Shown here piece by piece: positions 45,279 through 56,489 of a DNA stretch of 64,000 nucleotides. A model generated the notes under the pieces. That model was not told the origin of the DNA. It saw nothing but the letters and a program-made list of their open reading frames with translations, and searched no databases. Position 1 is the stretch's first letter; each line of letters opens with the position of its first letter. Origin of the DNA: Cydia pomonella (lineage: Eukaryota; Arthropoda; Insecta; Lepidoptera; Tortricidae); NCBI RefSeq assembly GCF_033807575.1, contig NC_084716.1, positions 2,356,001-2,420,000 of the forward strand. The letters are read 5' to 3'. A program made the position numbers and the translations under genes.

Positions 45279-45895
45279 AGGTGTGGATAATTTTAGGTAC
45301 CTTGGTTAAATTAATAAATATAAAGGTACCTTGGTTGCACAGTAACTGATACTAACCGAAGGGAGGAAGAGATAGATCTACGAATCCACAGCTCCTCCAC
45401 AGCATGCTCGACAGCGCTCCATCGAGTTTTAGTGTCCAAGCTGATTAGTAGACCAACCGAGATCCGTGTCTACAGGACTGTATTTAAGCCAATTTTGATA
45501 TATGAGTGTGAAGCTTGGACTCTGACTTAGAAAGAAGAGAGCAAGCTCTTAGTGGCGGAGAGGAATATCTGGCGGAAGATTCTGGGGCCTATCAGAGATG
45601 AAGATGGAACTTGGCGTAGGAAGAAGAGGCGAGATCAAAGCCACACGACTCCGCTGGCCCGGTCACCTGGAGAGGATGGGAAAGGATCGTGCTGTGAGAA
45701 GAGCGTATGTGGGGCACCCGGGTGGAAAACGTCCGTCTGGGCGTCCCAGATACCGCAGGAGTGACGAAGCCCTAAAATACCTGTCCGCCCTCGGAATATC
45801 CAACGGGCGCAGGATAGGGTAGAGTGGCGCTCTCTTGTGTTAGAGGCCAAGAAAAAAAAAAAAGATCCTGTTGAGGTCACTGAGCTTGTGAAGTG
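45279..45895 (+). pseudogene. second RTE-type fragment, degenerate
   Basis: Frame pieces read VDNFRYLG, CTVTDTNRREEEIDLRIHSS, VYRTVFKPILIYECEAWTLT then a stop, ESKLLVAERNIWRKILGPIR, and after a frameshift ATRLRWPGHLERMGKDRAVR and GRPRYRR. This is the thumb and C-terminal region of an RTE. At 45294-45334 the 11-bp GGTACCTTGGT is present twice, flanking about 19 AT-rich bases that break the frame. Confidence 0.85.
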
Positions 45896-46160
45896 AGTAA
45901 GTAATTAAATGTTGTATAAACATTTTGTTATATGTAAAACATCTCATAAATAAATTAATAAAGTCAAATATTAAAGCTGTCTGTACATAATATACTAGAT
46001 GAAGCCACAAGGAACACCCATGTAGAAATGGGGATCTGTAGAATTGGGAACAATTCCTAATTTCTACAACATGATACAAATACCTATACTAGGTAACTAC
46101 AATCTAAAACCATCTCTATCATAAACAGAATAAAGTTCATTTTCAACTAAACATACCAGT

Positions 46161-46284
46161 GGGCCTACCGCGAACACCGAAGTTCGCAAATTGCGAGCAT
46201 CTTCCTGTCTCTCTAAGCCTTAATTGGACTGAAAGAGAAAGATGCCCGCAATTTGCGAAGATCGGTGTTCGCGGTAGTAGGACT
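46161..46284. mobile_element. palindromic MITE, best single copy of its family
   Basis: GGGCCTACCGCGAACACCGA on the left pairs with 'tcggtgttcgcggtagtagg' on the right; inner arms 'gttcgcaaattgcg' / 'cgcaatttgcgaa'. Confidence 0.9.
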
Positions 46285-46309
46285 GTCAACAACATATGTT
46301 TGTTATAGC

Positions 46310-46485
46310 ATGTAGAAGGAAACTTAACTTTATCTCTGTGGCAATAGGGTCCGATTTGTAATGATTAGCCTGGCAAGCCAGGTCGGACACATGTCTGTCA
46401 GACTATGTAGAAGTAGGCTTTATCTTTGTGACAATAGGGTCCAATTTGTAATAATTAGCCGGGCCAGCCAGGTCGGCGCGATCGT
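46310..46485. repeat. ~91-bp tandem duplication
   Basis: 'atgtagaag...ctttatct...gtg.caatagggtcc.atttgtaat.attagcc.gg...gccaggtcgg' occurs at 46313 and 46404. Confidence 0.85.
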
Positions 46486-46800
46486 CTGAAGGTCGCTCGC
46501 CAATCGATACTTCGTCTCGCTTCTACGCTACTGTCTTGGAGTATTATGTAGAAACAAAAAAGGTTTTATATAAAAAAAAACTACATACCTACTAAAATAT
46601 TTCCGTCGCGTGCATTTAGTAGTAATAGGAATACTATTTATCATCAGTTTTTATAAACTCTGGCAACATTTTACCATAAACAAGCCATTGAGATTATGAA
46701 ATATAGGACTCGAGTCTCCGAATTAAGACTCAGTAAACAATTTTATAGGTTTTACCTAAACAACAGTAAAGTAAATAGGCGTTATTGTATGATTTATGTT
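46486..46800. other. no recognised gene
   Basis: Contains the first GACTCGAGTC word (46708). Nothing else supported. Confidence 0.5.
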
Positions 46801-46934
46801 ATGTACAGTCAGCGTCAAAATACTTTGTTGCATCCAAAGTAGCCAAATAGTTCGGTACACCATATATTTAGTATGGTGTACCGAACTATTTGGCCACTTT
46901 GACTGCTACAAAGTATTTGACGCTGACTGTACAT
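46801..46934. mobile_element. 134-bp palindromic MITE
   Basis: ATGTACAGTCAGCGTCAAAA on the left, its near-complement on the right, and an inner 'aaatagttcggtacaccata' arm that pairs almost perfectly. Confidence 0.9.
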
Positions 46935-47384
46935 CCCTGAATTTCACATAAAGACAACGCATTTCGAAGTTATTTGTAAAAAATACAAGTTCTCCGAAAA
47001 GGACTCAAGTCTCTACAAAAGACTAGTCTAAATTGAAAAGAACTAGAGTTCCCTCTTAATTATGAGAGTCTGAAAAACTGAGTCGAGTCTTAAAGCAGAG
47101 GACTCGAGTCTTGACCAACACTAGTTTTGCCAAGAATATAATAAACTCGAGCTATGTAACATGAAAATAATATACTCATATGTTCGTGTAACCAATAGGT
47201 GCAATTTCCATTGGAATGCACATGGTATGCAGAATGCACATGGAATGCACACCAGCTAATAATTGTATAAAAAGTTAGCTTTGAACTTGACACCAGCGTA
47301 ATGGATTACGTTGTAACCCTGACTTTTGAAACGTTTTGTTTACATGCATTTGTGGCATACATGTACTATGATAGCTAGAGTCAG
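46935..47384. other. unassigned, with scattered ACTC(G/A)AGTCT words
   Basis: Variants of GGACTCGAGTCT recur irregularly from 46703 to 47118. No gene is recognised. Confidence 0.4.
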
Positions 47385-47470
47385 ACCAATATAAGTTGGC
47401 AGCGATTTTAATAGCCGAGCGTGTGCAAGTGTTAAGTAAACGTCATAATTTAATAAAAGTACACACATAT
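47385..47470. repeat. half copy of the MITE at 920-1480
   Basis: 'agtcagaccaatataagttg', then 'gcagcgattttaatag' and 'gtgcaagtgttaa', matches the left arm; the right arm is not found. Confidence 0.65.
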
Positions 47471-47744
47471 ACTAAAAGACAACATACTAAAATCATGTAG
47501 AATGGAATATATTTAGAAGTGGAAAAACATTTTCTCTATTTGTATGGACTCTTAATAAAATCGGATGGACATATCCTAACCTCCATAAAAAAATACAGAC
47601 GTCTGAATTTGGTTCGTCTGTCCCAACGATTCATATACGAGTATCTACTATCTATAACTAAGGAATAAACAATTTTATTTATAATGGATATATACAGATG
47701 ATTACTATAACTAGCTTATATCTAAAATAGGCCCTTGAGGCATT

Positions 47745-47925
47745 GTACCAAGGATGCTGGCGGCATTTCCTCGTTGTATCGCAATACTGATACGTTGTGT
47801 GAGGAAGCCGCCAGCTCTTCGGTCACCAGTTACGTCAACCAGACGTTTCGCGATTTCTCCAAAAAACTTGTGCGCGCTGGGACCCCATGGACCTAGAGTT
47901 TCAATTCAACGCCAAGTAAGTAGGT
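47745..47925 (-). pseudogene. retrotransposon protein C-terminal fragment
   Basis: The reverse frame contains LGPWGPSAHKFFGEIAKRLV, DVTGDRRAGGFL and SILGTMPQ with frame breaks. Same domain as 29330-29560. Confidence 0.65.
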
Positions 47926-48041
47926 ACCTAAGTAGGTACTGTGCTTCACTGGCAATTAGATGCTTCGCCTTGTAGTACTTATTTTATATCAGTGAACGAA
48001 GCGATTGTTTTGTCGTTTGACAAATTACAAGATCGTATGTT

Positions 48042-48168
48042 TAAGGAGCCCATTGATTACCAGTTCGCCGGACGCTATCGGCCTGTCAGTAACTCGCAAA
48101 AGCTGACAATCGCGAATAACTGACAGGCCGATATCGTCCGGCGAACTGCTAAACAGTGGACCCCTTTA
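48042..48168. mobile_element. palindromic MITE
   Basis: Arms 'cagttcgccggacgctatcg' and (reversed) 'cagttcgccggacgatatcg' both continue GCCTGTCAGT; outer ends are weaker. Confidence 0.85.
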
Positions 48169-48703
48169 GAGATATGCTTATTTCAATGTTTAGTTCTAAC
48201 AGGGCATCTCAAAGTGACGTTTCTTCGCGATTCAACACCTACCGACTTTGACATTCAGCAGCTGATGAGATTAACTGTTATGAAACTTTTTATTAATTAT
48301 AGTAACTCGTTGCCATTTAGGTAAACTGCTGCCTTACTCTACCCATCTAATAAATAATGAATAACACTGCACTGGTCTGCAAAAGTAAATCTGAAATTAC
48401 CTGTAAAGCTATTTGTTTCGGTGGAAGGTGACTGTATAAGGTGATCTCAAGGTGCCTTTTAAAGCTGTCAATCGATTGGGTCATATTATGTCTCCTATTG
48501 TAAAACGATATCATATATATTAGAGTTAAAGTATGATTATTATCAAATTATTATACCTAAGAACCAATATCAAGAGGAAGATCCCTACAAGTTTTGATTC
48601 CTTTAAAAGTGTCGAAATATACGTTTCTTTAAGCCATAGTCGGCCGTATCTTTTTTAACGATAACTTAGAAGTTTAACTTTTTTACAGCTTCAAAGAACA
48701 GAA
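48169..48703. other. no recognised feature
   Basis: AT-rich; nothing supported. Confidence 0.5.
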
Positions 48704-48883
48704 CCCTAGTGTAAATTTATTCGATAACGCGACGTGACGTACGCGTTTGCGTTAAGTCTCATTTTATATGGGGTTTTGAGTTACCAAAACGTCTTGGCGC
48801 GCTATTTTTAAATCCCATAGAAAATGAGACTTAACGTAAACGCGTACATCACGTTACGGTGTCGGAAAAATGTACACTAGGGG
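48704..48883. mobile_element. MITE with CCCTAGTGTA ends, copy 1
   Basis: TIRs CCCTAGTGTAAATTT / CCCTAGTGTACATTT; inner arms 'acgcgtttgcgttaagtctc' / 'gagacttaacgtaaacgcgt'. Second copy at 59649-59832. Confidence 0.9.
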
Positions 48884-49414
48884 TTCTTAACGCAGTGTTT
48901 ATTAATTATGAAACCTTTAAACCGTAGCTAATACAAAAATACTAACACTTTTCATTAGGGTTAGGGGTTATTCACTTTTCTCTTGCATTAGGTATAATTT
49001 TTTAGAATTATTAAGCGATGAGTCCAATAGAATTTATATTACATTAGAAGGTTCAGTAAAATAGCCCTTGGATATCATAACGACCTAATAAATTAAACGG
49101 CCGTCCGCGCTTGCGGGGCCTCCGGGGACGGCGCCGAAGCCCTACCAGTGCCCAATACTGACTAATAATTGATCAATGGTCGGCTGAATGATATGGACTC
49201 AATATAAAAAAAAAACTTCCAAAACTGTGTTGTACTGAACTGATATTATCAATCCATAAAAATCTCAGCAAGAACGTTTATTAAAAATAAAATATTTTTG
49301 TTAATAAACTTCTGAAAATCAACGTTTATCATTATTAATTATATATTATGTAGTATAATGACAAAACTTTGATTTTTAGAGCTTTATAGCTTTTTGTGCT
49401 TCATGTTATGTTTC
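48884..49414. other. no recognised feature
   Basis: A short GC-rich scrap at 49090-49145 (gcttgcggggcctccgggga) in otherwise AT-rich DNA. Confidence 0.45.
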
Positions 49415-50166
49415 ATAGGGGAGAATCGGATATATCGTACCAGTTTTTATATAAACTTGGATATTTTGTTTTTGGAGGTAGTTACAAATTTGTTCTACTG
49501 TGCATATAAAAGTTCAGTTACTTGGCTACATTCATTATGAAGATGAGCATTCTGAGATTAAATTAACAAAGTCAAACGATTTCTTCGGAAGCACTGCCAT
49601 CGGTACGATTTACCCGACCAGTTGGTTAAATCGTACCACCCATAATAAAATTGTATATCTGAGGCGTTTTGCAAATTTATTGCGTATTCTAGGGTTGAAT
49701 AACAAAATATTTATTACGGGAATCTGAAATCATATTTACACGACTCAAAAATACGTGGTCGTTTAAATCGTACCTATGCCAGTATGCTATATTTAGTACG
49801 AGCAATATTGATTAAATAATCAATATAATAACCAAAGTACAAAATTTAGTCATTTTTTAACATCTACACAATAAACCCTATTATATAACTTATCTTGATC
49901 ATATGTTATGGTATTTTTAACTTATCTTGATCATAAGTTATGGTATTACAAACACACTTTAAAAGTTAGATCAAGTCCAACGAAAAACATATTTCTTCTC
50001 TCTATTGTTCGATGGTAGTCATATGCCATATCTGATTAGATTATTGAGCTTAATTCCATTAGAGCACTGTTTGGTGCATTATATAAAAATAAACTAAGTT
50101 GTTGAGTGAGAAAACTAGAGGTGGTACGATTTAACCGGCGGTACGATATAGCCGACTCTCCCCTAT
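49415..50166. mobile_element. 752-bp TIR element
   Basis: Left ATAGGGGAGAATCGGATATA and right (reversed) ATAGGGGAGAGTCGGCTATA; both continue TCGTACC. Several GGTACGATTTA-type words lie inside. The 75-codon ORF at 49500-49727 has no recognised domain. Confidence 0.8.
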
Positions 50167-50617
50167 TGCTGAGCAATAAGGAATATTTGTATTGTACTAT
50201 TTTGTTATAGGCCCGCTTATAAATCTGATTAAACATGTGATTTAATAAGTTTTAAATGTTATATCACAAAACATACTCGCTATCCGTCTCTTTTCATAAA
50301 ACATTCACAGTTGCAACATTAGGTACTATTGTACTTTTACCTAGCACGTACAACGTGTGTATAAAAATAAAGTTAGCCGGCGGTGTGGTGGTCGATAAAA
50401 TCCGGGCGCGATAAAATTTTGATGCCCTATGAATGGCGGGCTAGAAATAGTTTCCAGCGAGTTCGTGTAAACTTCCGGCTTAGTTCTATGCGTTGTTTGT
50501 TTGGTGAAAACTACGGCTTCAAAAATAGTGCATTTATGAAGTAAACTTAATTTATAAGCTGGTAAAAGTATACGTAGGTAGATAATAAGATTACCAATTA
50601 ATATTAATTTATGTCTG
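50167..50617. other. no recognised feature
   Basis: Nothing supported. Confidence 0.5.
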
Positions 50618-50975
50618 CGTATTTATTTGCGTAGACCACGCGTAGACACGCTGGCACCGTCCCACCTCCAACGGACTAATGTAAAAGTGGGCGTAGCAGC
50701 GGAAAGCGCAGAAATTTTGCACCGTAATAAATACAAGAGCCTCGGTAGAGAGTACCATTTTGTACCATTTGGCGTTGAAACTCTAGATCCATGGGGTCCC
50801 AGCGCGCACAAGTTTTTTTCGGAACGCGAAATCGCGAAACGTCTGGTTGACGTAACTGGTGACCGAAAAGCTGGCGGCTTTCTCGCACAACGTATCAGTA
50901 TTTCGATACAACGAGGAATTGCCACCAGCATCCTTGGTACAATGCCTCAAGAGCCTGTTTTAGATTCCATCTAGT
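50618..50975 (+). pseudogene. retrotransposon protein C-terminal fragment, longest copy
   Basis: Open for 115 codons. Recognisable are AESAEILHRNKYKSLGREYH, GVETLDPWGPSAHKFFSERE, AKRLVDVTGDRKAGGFLAQR and ISISIQRGIATSILGTMPQ, then a stop. It is followed by an AT-rich 3' region with AATAAA (about 51025). Paralogues at 29330 and 47745. Confidence 0.7.
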
Positions 50976-51359
50976 TATAATAATCCTCTGTATATATCCT
51001 TTATGCATAGGTATATTGTTATTGTAAATAAAAAGTATGTATTATATACATGTAATTTTGCTATCGAAAAAATGAGGCAAATAAATGGCGCAGTCGGCAG
51101 GACCGTAAGGTGACGCATCGTTAAACAATAAAATCTAAAAATGCTTGCTTGGTTCCCGTAACGCTCATGCCGATACTTCGCGCGTAGAAAAATTTCTTTT
51201 GCGCTAGCTTATTCTATAAGGTCGTATATGGCGGCGGATTTTAGCGTTTAAAGTAAAAAAAAAAAAGAATTAATAAAAAAAAAACACAACTACAGAATTG
51301 AAGTGTGTTTTGACTAATCTACATGGAAAATTTAGAGGCTTGAACCGGTGCCATTTGCC

Positions 51360-51602
51360 TGTACAGTCAGTATCAAAAGTAGCGGATGAAACAACGCGCC
51401 AAAAGTATCTGATATTCCGTATAACTTTTCCAAATGTAGATAATTTTCTAAAATTCGCGTTCAAAAATATATCTTTTACAGTCTTAGTTGTTCTATATTA
51501 AAGACATCACTTTTTGTTAAGCTGTTACAGAAGTCTGTATGTAGTATGTGTCTGTACTTATGAAGCGTTATTTAATCCGCTACTTTTGATGCTGACTGTA
51601 CA
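51360..51602. mobile_element. TIR MITE, TGTACAGTCAG family
   Basis: Left TGTACAGTCAGTATCAAAAG and right (reversed) TGTACAGTCAGCATCAAAAG; both continue TAGCGGAT. Related ends at 46801. Confidence 0.85.
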
Positions 51603-52320
51603 ATGTGTTTGTTTAAAAAGAGGCATCTTTGATACAATTTTCTCTCCTATAAAAGTTAACCAATCGTATAAAGCAACAGAGAAATAAAGTCGATGCCATA
51701 AATAACCAGTTCACCAATAAATACTTTGATGAGTTTTATAATTGCTGAGATAAATCAAGATAATTGACGCCAAAAACTACAATGCGTCTTAAAAAATACC
51801 GTGTCAAAAGTTGATTTTCAGAGTTCAGGCCCCTTAGAATATTGAAGAGACCCTCTAAATTATTGAACACCGTACTTGTACCTGCGTATTCGAGTCACGA
51901 GGAGGGCAGAATTAAGCAACTTTTTAAGGCACTCCGGGCTATTTCATTGCCTACCTGCTTTTGATAAACCAGTATGTATCTATCTTTGGAATATATAAAA
52001 AGTGTGAGCAACCAGAGATCAATCTAAAGCTGGTTAGTAAAAGAAACGGTAATAATGTTGGTGACTTAAAGCACAAGTTTGTTTCGAATCAGTTTTGGTT
52101 ATGGATTTGACACGAGTTTGGGATGCGTTGCGCATTTTGATGTTGTCATTAACTTTTCGATAGTTCAAGGGGAAAAACAAGATAAATGTTGATTAGAATT
52201 TGAGAAAAAGTAGCGAGGTTTTATATCCAGTTCATTGTGCATTCAAGATTCAAGATAAGAAATTAAGTTTGAATTTGTGTGCGATCTTTATTTCTATAAT
52301 AAAGGCCAACGACCGATTTA
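51603..52320. other. no recognised feature
   Basis: AT-rich; nothing supported. Confidence 0.5.
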
Positions 52321-52326
52321 AAGAAA

Positions 52327-52647
52327 AAACCGGCCAAGTGCGAGTCGGACTCGCACAGGAAGGGTTCCGTACCATTAACTATAAAAACGGTCACCCATCC
52401 AAGTACTGACCCCGCCCGACGTTGCTTAACTTCGGTGATTGGATGAGAGCCTCGAGATTGGAAATAAATATTTATTTTATTCTGTTTTTGGTATTTGTTG
52501 CTATAGCGGCAACAGAAATATATAATCTGTAGAAATTGGAACTGGCTAACTATCACGGATCATGAGATACAGGTGACAGACGGACGGACAGCGGAGTCTC
52601 AGTAATAGGGTCCCGTTTGACCCCTTGAGTACGGGACCCTAAAAAAT
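52327..52647 (-). repeat. dispersed repeat carrying a 5S rRNA fragment
   Basis: Starts 'ccggccaagtgcgagtcgga' and ends 'gtacgggaccctaaaaaa', the reverse orientation of 17208-17490. Contains the ACGGACGGACAGCGGAG motif. Probably a 5S-derived (SINE3-like) retroposon or a composite. Confidence 0.75.
52389..52451 (-). repeat. 5S rRNA-derived segment
   Basis: The reverse strand reads 'caccgaagttaagcaacgtc', then 'gggcggggtcagtacttgg' and 'atgggtgacc'. This is the internal part of eukaryotic 5S rRNA, spanning its A box, intermediate element and C box. The 5' and 3' ends of 5S rRNA are missing, so it is not a 5S gene. Confidence 0.85.
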
Positions 52648-53097
52648 ACCTACATAAAATAATACGAGTAGGTGCAATAGGAAAAGAAATGAATGGCAAT
52701 CGAGTGTGTTGTGTGATTGCTCTTATATGCCTGCGTGTGTCACGTAATAAAGACATTACAATCACAAATGTATTGCATTAGGACCCTGAGGGCAATAGGT
52801 AACGTAACGAACCCTGCATACCAGATATATCAACCATCTAGTGCGTATTTAGCATTAGAAAAAAGGTGAACAATCTCAACGTGTTTTATTATTAAAAAAT
52901 ATTAAATAACGCTTTTAAAAAGACTGCAGGTCGCCGATGATCACTAGGAACACGGATTCAACTGGAAGCGTTCACACTGCGAGCAACTGTCGAGACGCCA
53001 TATTTGTATCTGTCTCTCTCTCGAACATAGTCGTGAAGAACACAACACGTTTTAGTGAGGCTTGCGCTCCGCTTGGTCTCCTTACCCTGTATCTTTA
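52648..53097. other. no recognised feature
   Basis: Nothing supported. Confidence 0.5.
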
Positions 53098-53186
53098 GGT
53101 ATTTAAAAAAAGGTAAACAAAATCTACCCTCAAATGGCTCCTTCAGCCAGTTGAGGGTAGAAGAAAACATTACGATCAAATAATGT
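53098..53186. repeat. short repeat with hairpin, copy 1
   Basis: 'aggtatttaaaaaaaggtaa' then CTACCCTCAA...TTGAGGGTAG as a hairpin and 'gaaaacattacgatcaaata'. Copy 2 is at 61272-61357. Confidence 0.8.
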
Positions 53187-53279
53187 AGGTTTAAAGTCGG
53201 GTCGTTCAGTGACAGATCCAGGCGGTTTCGTATTTGGTTGGTTAACCAATAAATGTTATAACTACCCGAAAATGTACAA

Positions 53280-53570
53280 ATTGTTTACGTTCTTCCACTT
53301 TTAAATATTTTCCATTCTCCATGATTTTTAGTATATTAGTGACACAATAAACACTAGGTTTATTTTTTTCAAATTTTGCAATACAAAAAAACAAGTTTTT
53401 TTTAAGCGAAACCTATGAACCTAGAATATATTATGCTGAAGCGATCGACATCAAAATCAAAGTGATTTGTTAAGACTTAGTTAGTAGAAAACGTTTTCTG
53501 CCCGAAATGGAATTTCGTAGAAAAAGTACCGTTATGTCGCTAGGAACGCAAAACTTTTCATCCCTCCGTG
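53280..53570 (+). repeat. unclassified repeat, inverted partner of 56490-56760
   Basis: Shares 'gaaacctatgaacctagaat', 'gaaaacgttttctgcccgaa' and 'tggaatttcgta' with the reverse complement of 56490-56760. Confidence 0.8.
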
Positions 53571-53830
53571 ACTGTAATTACCTTTTGTATTGTTTTCAAG
53601 TTCTAAGCCTCCCAATATTTTTTCCTCCAGCGATGAAACCTTATAAAAAGTCTCAAAAACTTTATTAACCACGCAAACCCACAGCTATGAGCTAGTTATA
53701 CATAACCCTCGTACGTTAACGAGTAACGCCCATTACACTCCCGGTAATGCCTGTTAACATTTATGGGGGTATGTTGCGGTGAGGTTTAGGTTATATAACC
53801 GAATATTTTCGTTTCTACACGGTGTATTTT

Positions 53831-54144
53831 TAGGGTTCCGTACCTCGAAAGCAAAAAAACGGAACCCTTATAGGATCACTTTGTTGTCCGTCCTTCCGTC
53901 TGTCTGTCTGTCTGTTAAGACCCTTTTTCTCAGGAACGCGTAGAGGTATCAAGCTGGAATTTATATCAAATACTCAGGTCTACTGTCCCTTGGAGCTGTG
54001 AAAGAACCAAACTTCTAAGGCAACGCAATCAAAAGATACAGCCGTTTATGCCGCAAATTTTCGACACTCGCAAGGGAATCAAAACCTACAGGGTACTTGC
54101 CGTGAACTCAGAATCTTGAAATTTGGTACGAAGCAACGTCTCAT
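53831..54144 (+). repeat. dispersed repeat, left half
   Basis: Starts 'agggttccgtacctcgaaag'; contains 'ctttttctcaggaacgcg', 'caaatactcaggtctactg' and 'ttttcgacactcgcaaggga'. It breaks at 'gcaacgtctcat' and resumes at 55320. Confidence 0.75.
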
Positions 54145-55319
54145 GGCTCCTCTTCACGATGGCCCAGCGCTGGCCCAGCGAGATGGCCATGCGATGGCTG
54201 ACACGCCACTACACAATGGCGACATTCAGTTGCGATCTATTCGTTTTCCATGGACGTGGGAGCATTAGCCGCTGCAGCAATTTATTTATACGCCACGTAC
54301 CAACCTTTTTTTAATCTGCACAATAATAAAGTAATTAAAAAGAAATGACGTAGAAGATTATGGTGGATGTTATCTATCCATCGCAATAAATAAATAAATA
54401 AACTATTACACAAATTGACTAAGTCCCACGGAAAGCTCAATAAGGCTTGTGTTGTGGGCACTTAGACAACGATATACATATTATATACATATGTATAAAT
54501 ACTTAAATACATAGAAGACATCCATGACTCCGGAACGAATATCCATGCTCATCACACGAATAAATATCCTTACCAGGATTTGAACCCGGGACCATCGGCT
54601 TCATAGGCAGGGTCACTATCACTACCCACTAGGCCACACAGGTTGTCACCTAAGTCAATTTAAATTTGTGCAATAAACTCTTCAAAGCTTTGAAACCCTA
54701 CTAAAAATCATTACTTGTCTCTTCCTTAATGTGCCGCTGTGTAGGTATATATTATTTATGTATATTTAGATATGTAGGTATAATTTATGTATGTATATTT
54801 AGATATGTAGGTATCTAATATTAATTTATTTGATTATTGGTATATTTATTTATTTAAATTGTGAATGTACTGTATATACAGATGTCTGTGTAATGTATAA
54901 GTAATTTTCCTAATCCTCTAATTAATTCGTGCACTATTTGTTATAAAAACTTTTTTTTTAAATATCCTGCTACCTTATTTATATAGTTTTGGTCTTTATG
55001 TTTGGGGTTCCATGTTACGCTTTCTCCCCGATATAACTCTAAAAACTTTATTCTTTCGTGATGCGGCCACATACTCGTCAAAATAATACACAGCACGAAC
55101 GTCCTCACTCGACCGCGTTCGAGCACGCACTGAGGGATGGGCCACGTGTAGATACGGACAGCCATCGCTGGTCCACTGCCTTTGATGTGCGGACGAAAAA
55201 CCGACACCGCGGCCATCCCATCGCCATCCCGCGCGCCATAAGCCATCCCACACCACTACCCTCTCTACACGCTGGCCCAGCTTAGTGGGCCACTATGATG
55301 GTCCATCGTGTAGAGGAGC
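54145..55319. mobile_element. ~1175-bp TIR DNA transposon inside the repeat
   Basis: Left GGCTCCTCTTCACGATGGCC and right (reversed) AGCTCCTCTACACGATGGAC. Both ends hold further TGGCCCA/GATGGCC words. The interior is GC-rich at the ends and AT-rich in the middle, where a SINE sits. The ORFs near the right end (54941-55285) are terminal GC-rich sequence, not a transposase. Confidence 0.8.
54386..54648 (-). repeat. SINE family 1 inside the DNA transposon
   Basis: Full-length reverse copy with an (AATA)n tail at 54386-54402, box B intact and a small duplication near box A (actatcactacccact). Confidence 0.9.
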
Positions 55320-55450
55320 TATTATAGCACAGATAAAGGAAAAATTTCGAAAACCGAAAATGTTTCAGTTACATCATATAATAATATATACCTACAGATT
55401 TGTACGGAATCCTCGGTGCGCGAGTCCGGTTCGGACTTGGCTGTTTTTTT
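55320..55450 (+). repeat. dispersed repeat, right half
   Basis: 'tattatagcacagataaagg' continues the element of 53831-54144 through 'ggaatcctcggtgcgcgagt' to poly-T. Confidence 0.7.
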
Positions 55451-55455
55451 TTAAA

Positions 55456-55800
55456 TTAGTTAGCTTAGTTAAATGTCTTACAGGCGGTAATGTGATAAGT
55501 GATAACACAAAAAGGATGACCAATACATTTAAGGAAACTAAATGGCATAGTTAATTCTAATTTTTTTTTCGCAAAAAGTAATTAATAGCGTTTTTGTAAC
55601 ACGGACATTATATTTAAAACTGAAACTATATAAAAAAACAATTGAAAACTATGACGTATCCAGGACATTTCGAATATTGACCGTCCGAGATAGTACTTGC
55701 GTTTTGTAGCAAATGTTTAAACTCATACTAAACACTAATTAATAAGTAAACAGGATCTAAGGCAAGTGTACACGCTCGTAGGGCTTTATCAGTTGTTTTT
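55456..55800. other. no recognised feature
   Basis: AT-rich; nothing supported. Confidence 0.5.
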
Positions 55801-55972
55801 TTTATACTACGTCGGTGGCAAACAAGCATACGGCCCGCCTGATGGTAAGCAGTTGCCGTAACCTATGGACATCTGCAACTCCAGAGGTGTTACATGCGCG
55901 TTGCCGATACTAACACCCCGCACCCTCGTTGAGCTCTGGCAACCTTACTCACCGGCAGGAACACAACACTTT
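55801..55972 (+). repeat. LINE-like fragment, CATACGG family
   Basis: 'cggtggcaaacaagcatacg', 'gcccgcctgatggtaagcag' and 'cgttgagctctggcaacctt'; the longest copy of this family here. Confidence 0.8.
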
Positions 55973-56064
55973 GAGTAGGGTCTATACTCTATAGTGTTAT
56001 TTGGCTGCGGTTCAATAATATCAGATAAAAATAAATCATTGATTATCTCCAAAATGGAGTTATA

Positions 56065-56398
56065 CAGTGTGTCCCTAGACATTGGACAAAGCCGAAATGT
56101 ACATATGCATTAGGGTATATAGAACCAGTGTACAAAGTATCATAACAACCGGTGTAGCGGTTTCGAAGAAATTAACAAATTACCATTTTTTACTTTGGAG
56201 CAGCCTCTATGTGTTAGTAGCTCCTAAGGTAATATCCTCAAAGAATAATATGGAACCTCATTCGACCTTTTTGATTATCTTTTTTTATTTATGACACTAA
56301 TAAGCTTCTGACTTTTGAAAAACGTCATCATTATCAAATATTTCGAACCCTACGTGGGATTTCAGGGTTTGTCCAATGGCTAAAGTCATCCTGTATAT
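56065..56398. mobile_element. TA-target MITE, internally deleted copy 2
   Basis: Both TIRs match 988-1409. The sequence jumps from 'atatttcgaa' straight to 'ccctacgtgggatttcagg', about 85-90 bases shorter than copy 1. Confidence 0.85.
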
Positions 56399-56489
56399 GG
56401 GCAATAAAGTCGTGTATACATATTTTTGGCACTTTTTTCGTATCGATATTTTCAGAAGTGACCGTACCTTAGCAAACACATACTTTTCC

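Noticed and set aside
51084..51105. Primer-binding site of an LTR retrotransposon (TGGCGCAGTCGGCAGGA)
   Set aside because: Resembles a PBS leader, but no LTR pair or gag/pol frame is found near it.
54941..55285. Several ORFs as a transposase of the TIR element
   Set aside because: They overlap on both strands in the GC-rich terminal repeat region and show no catalytic motif.
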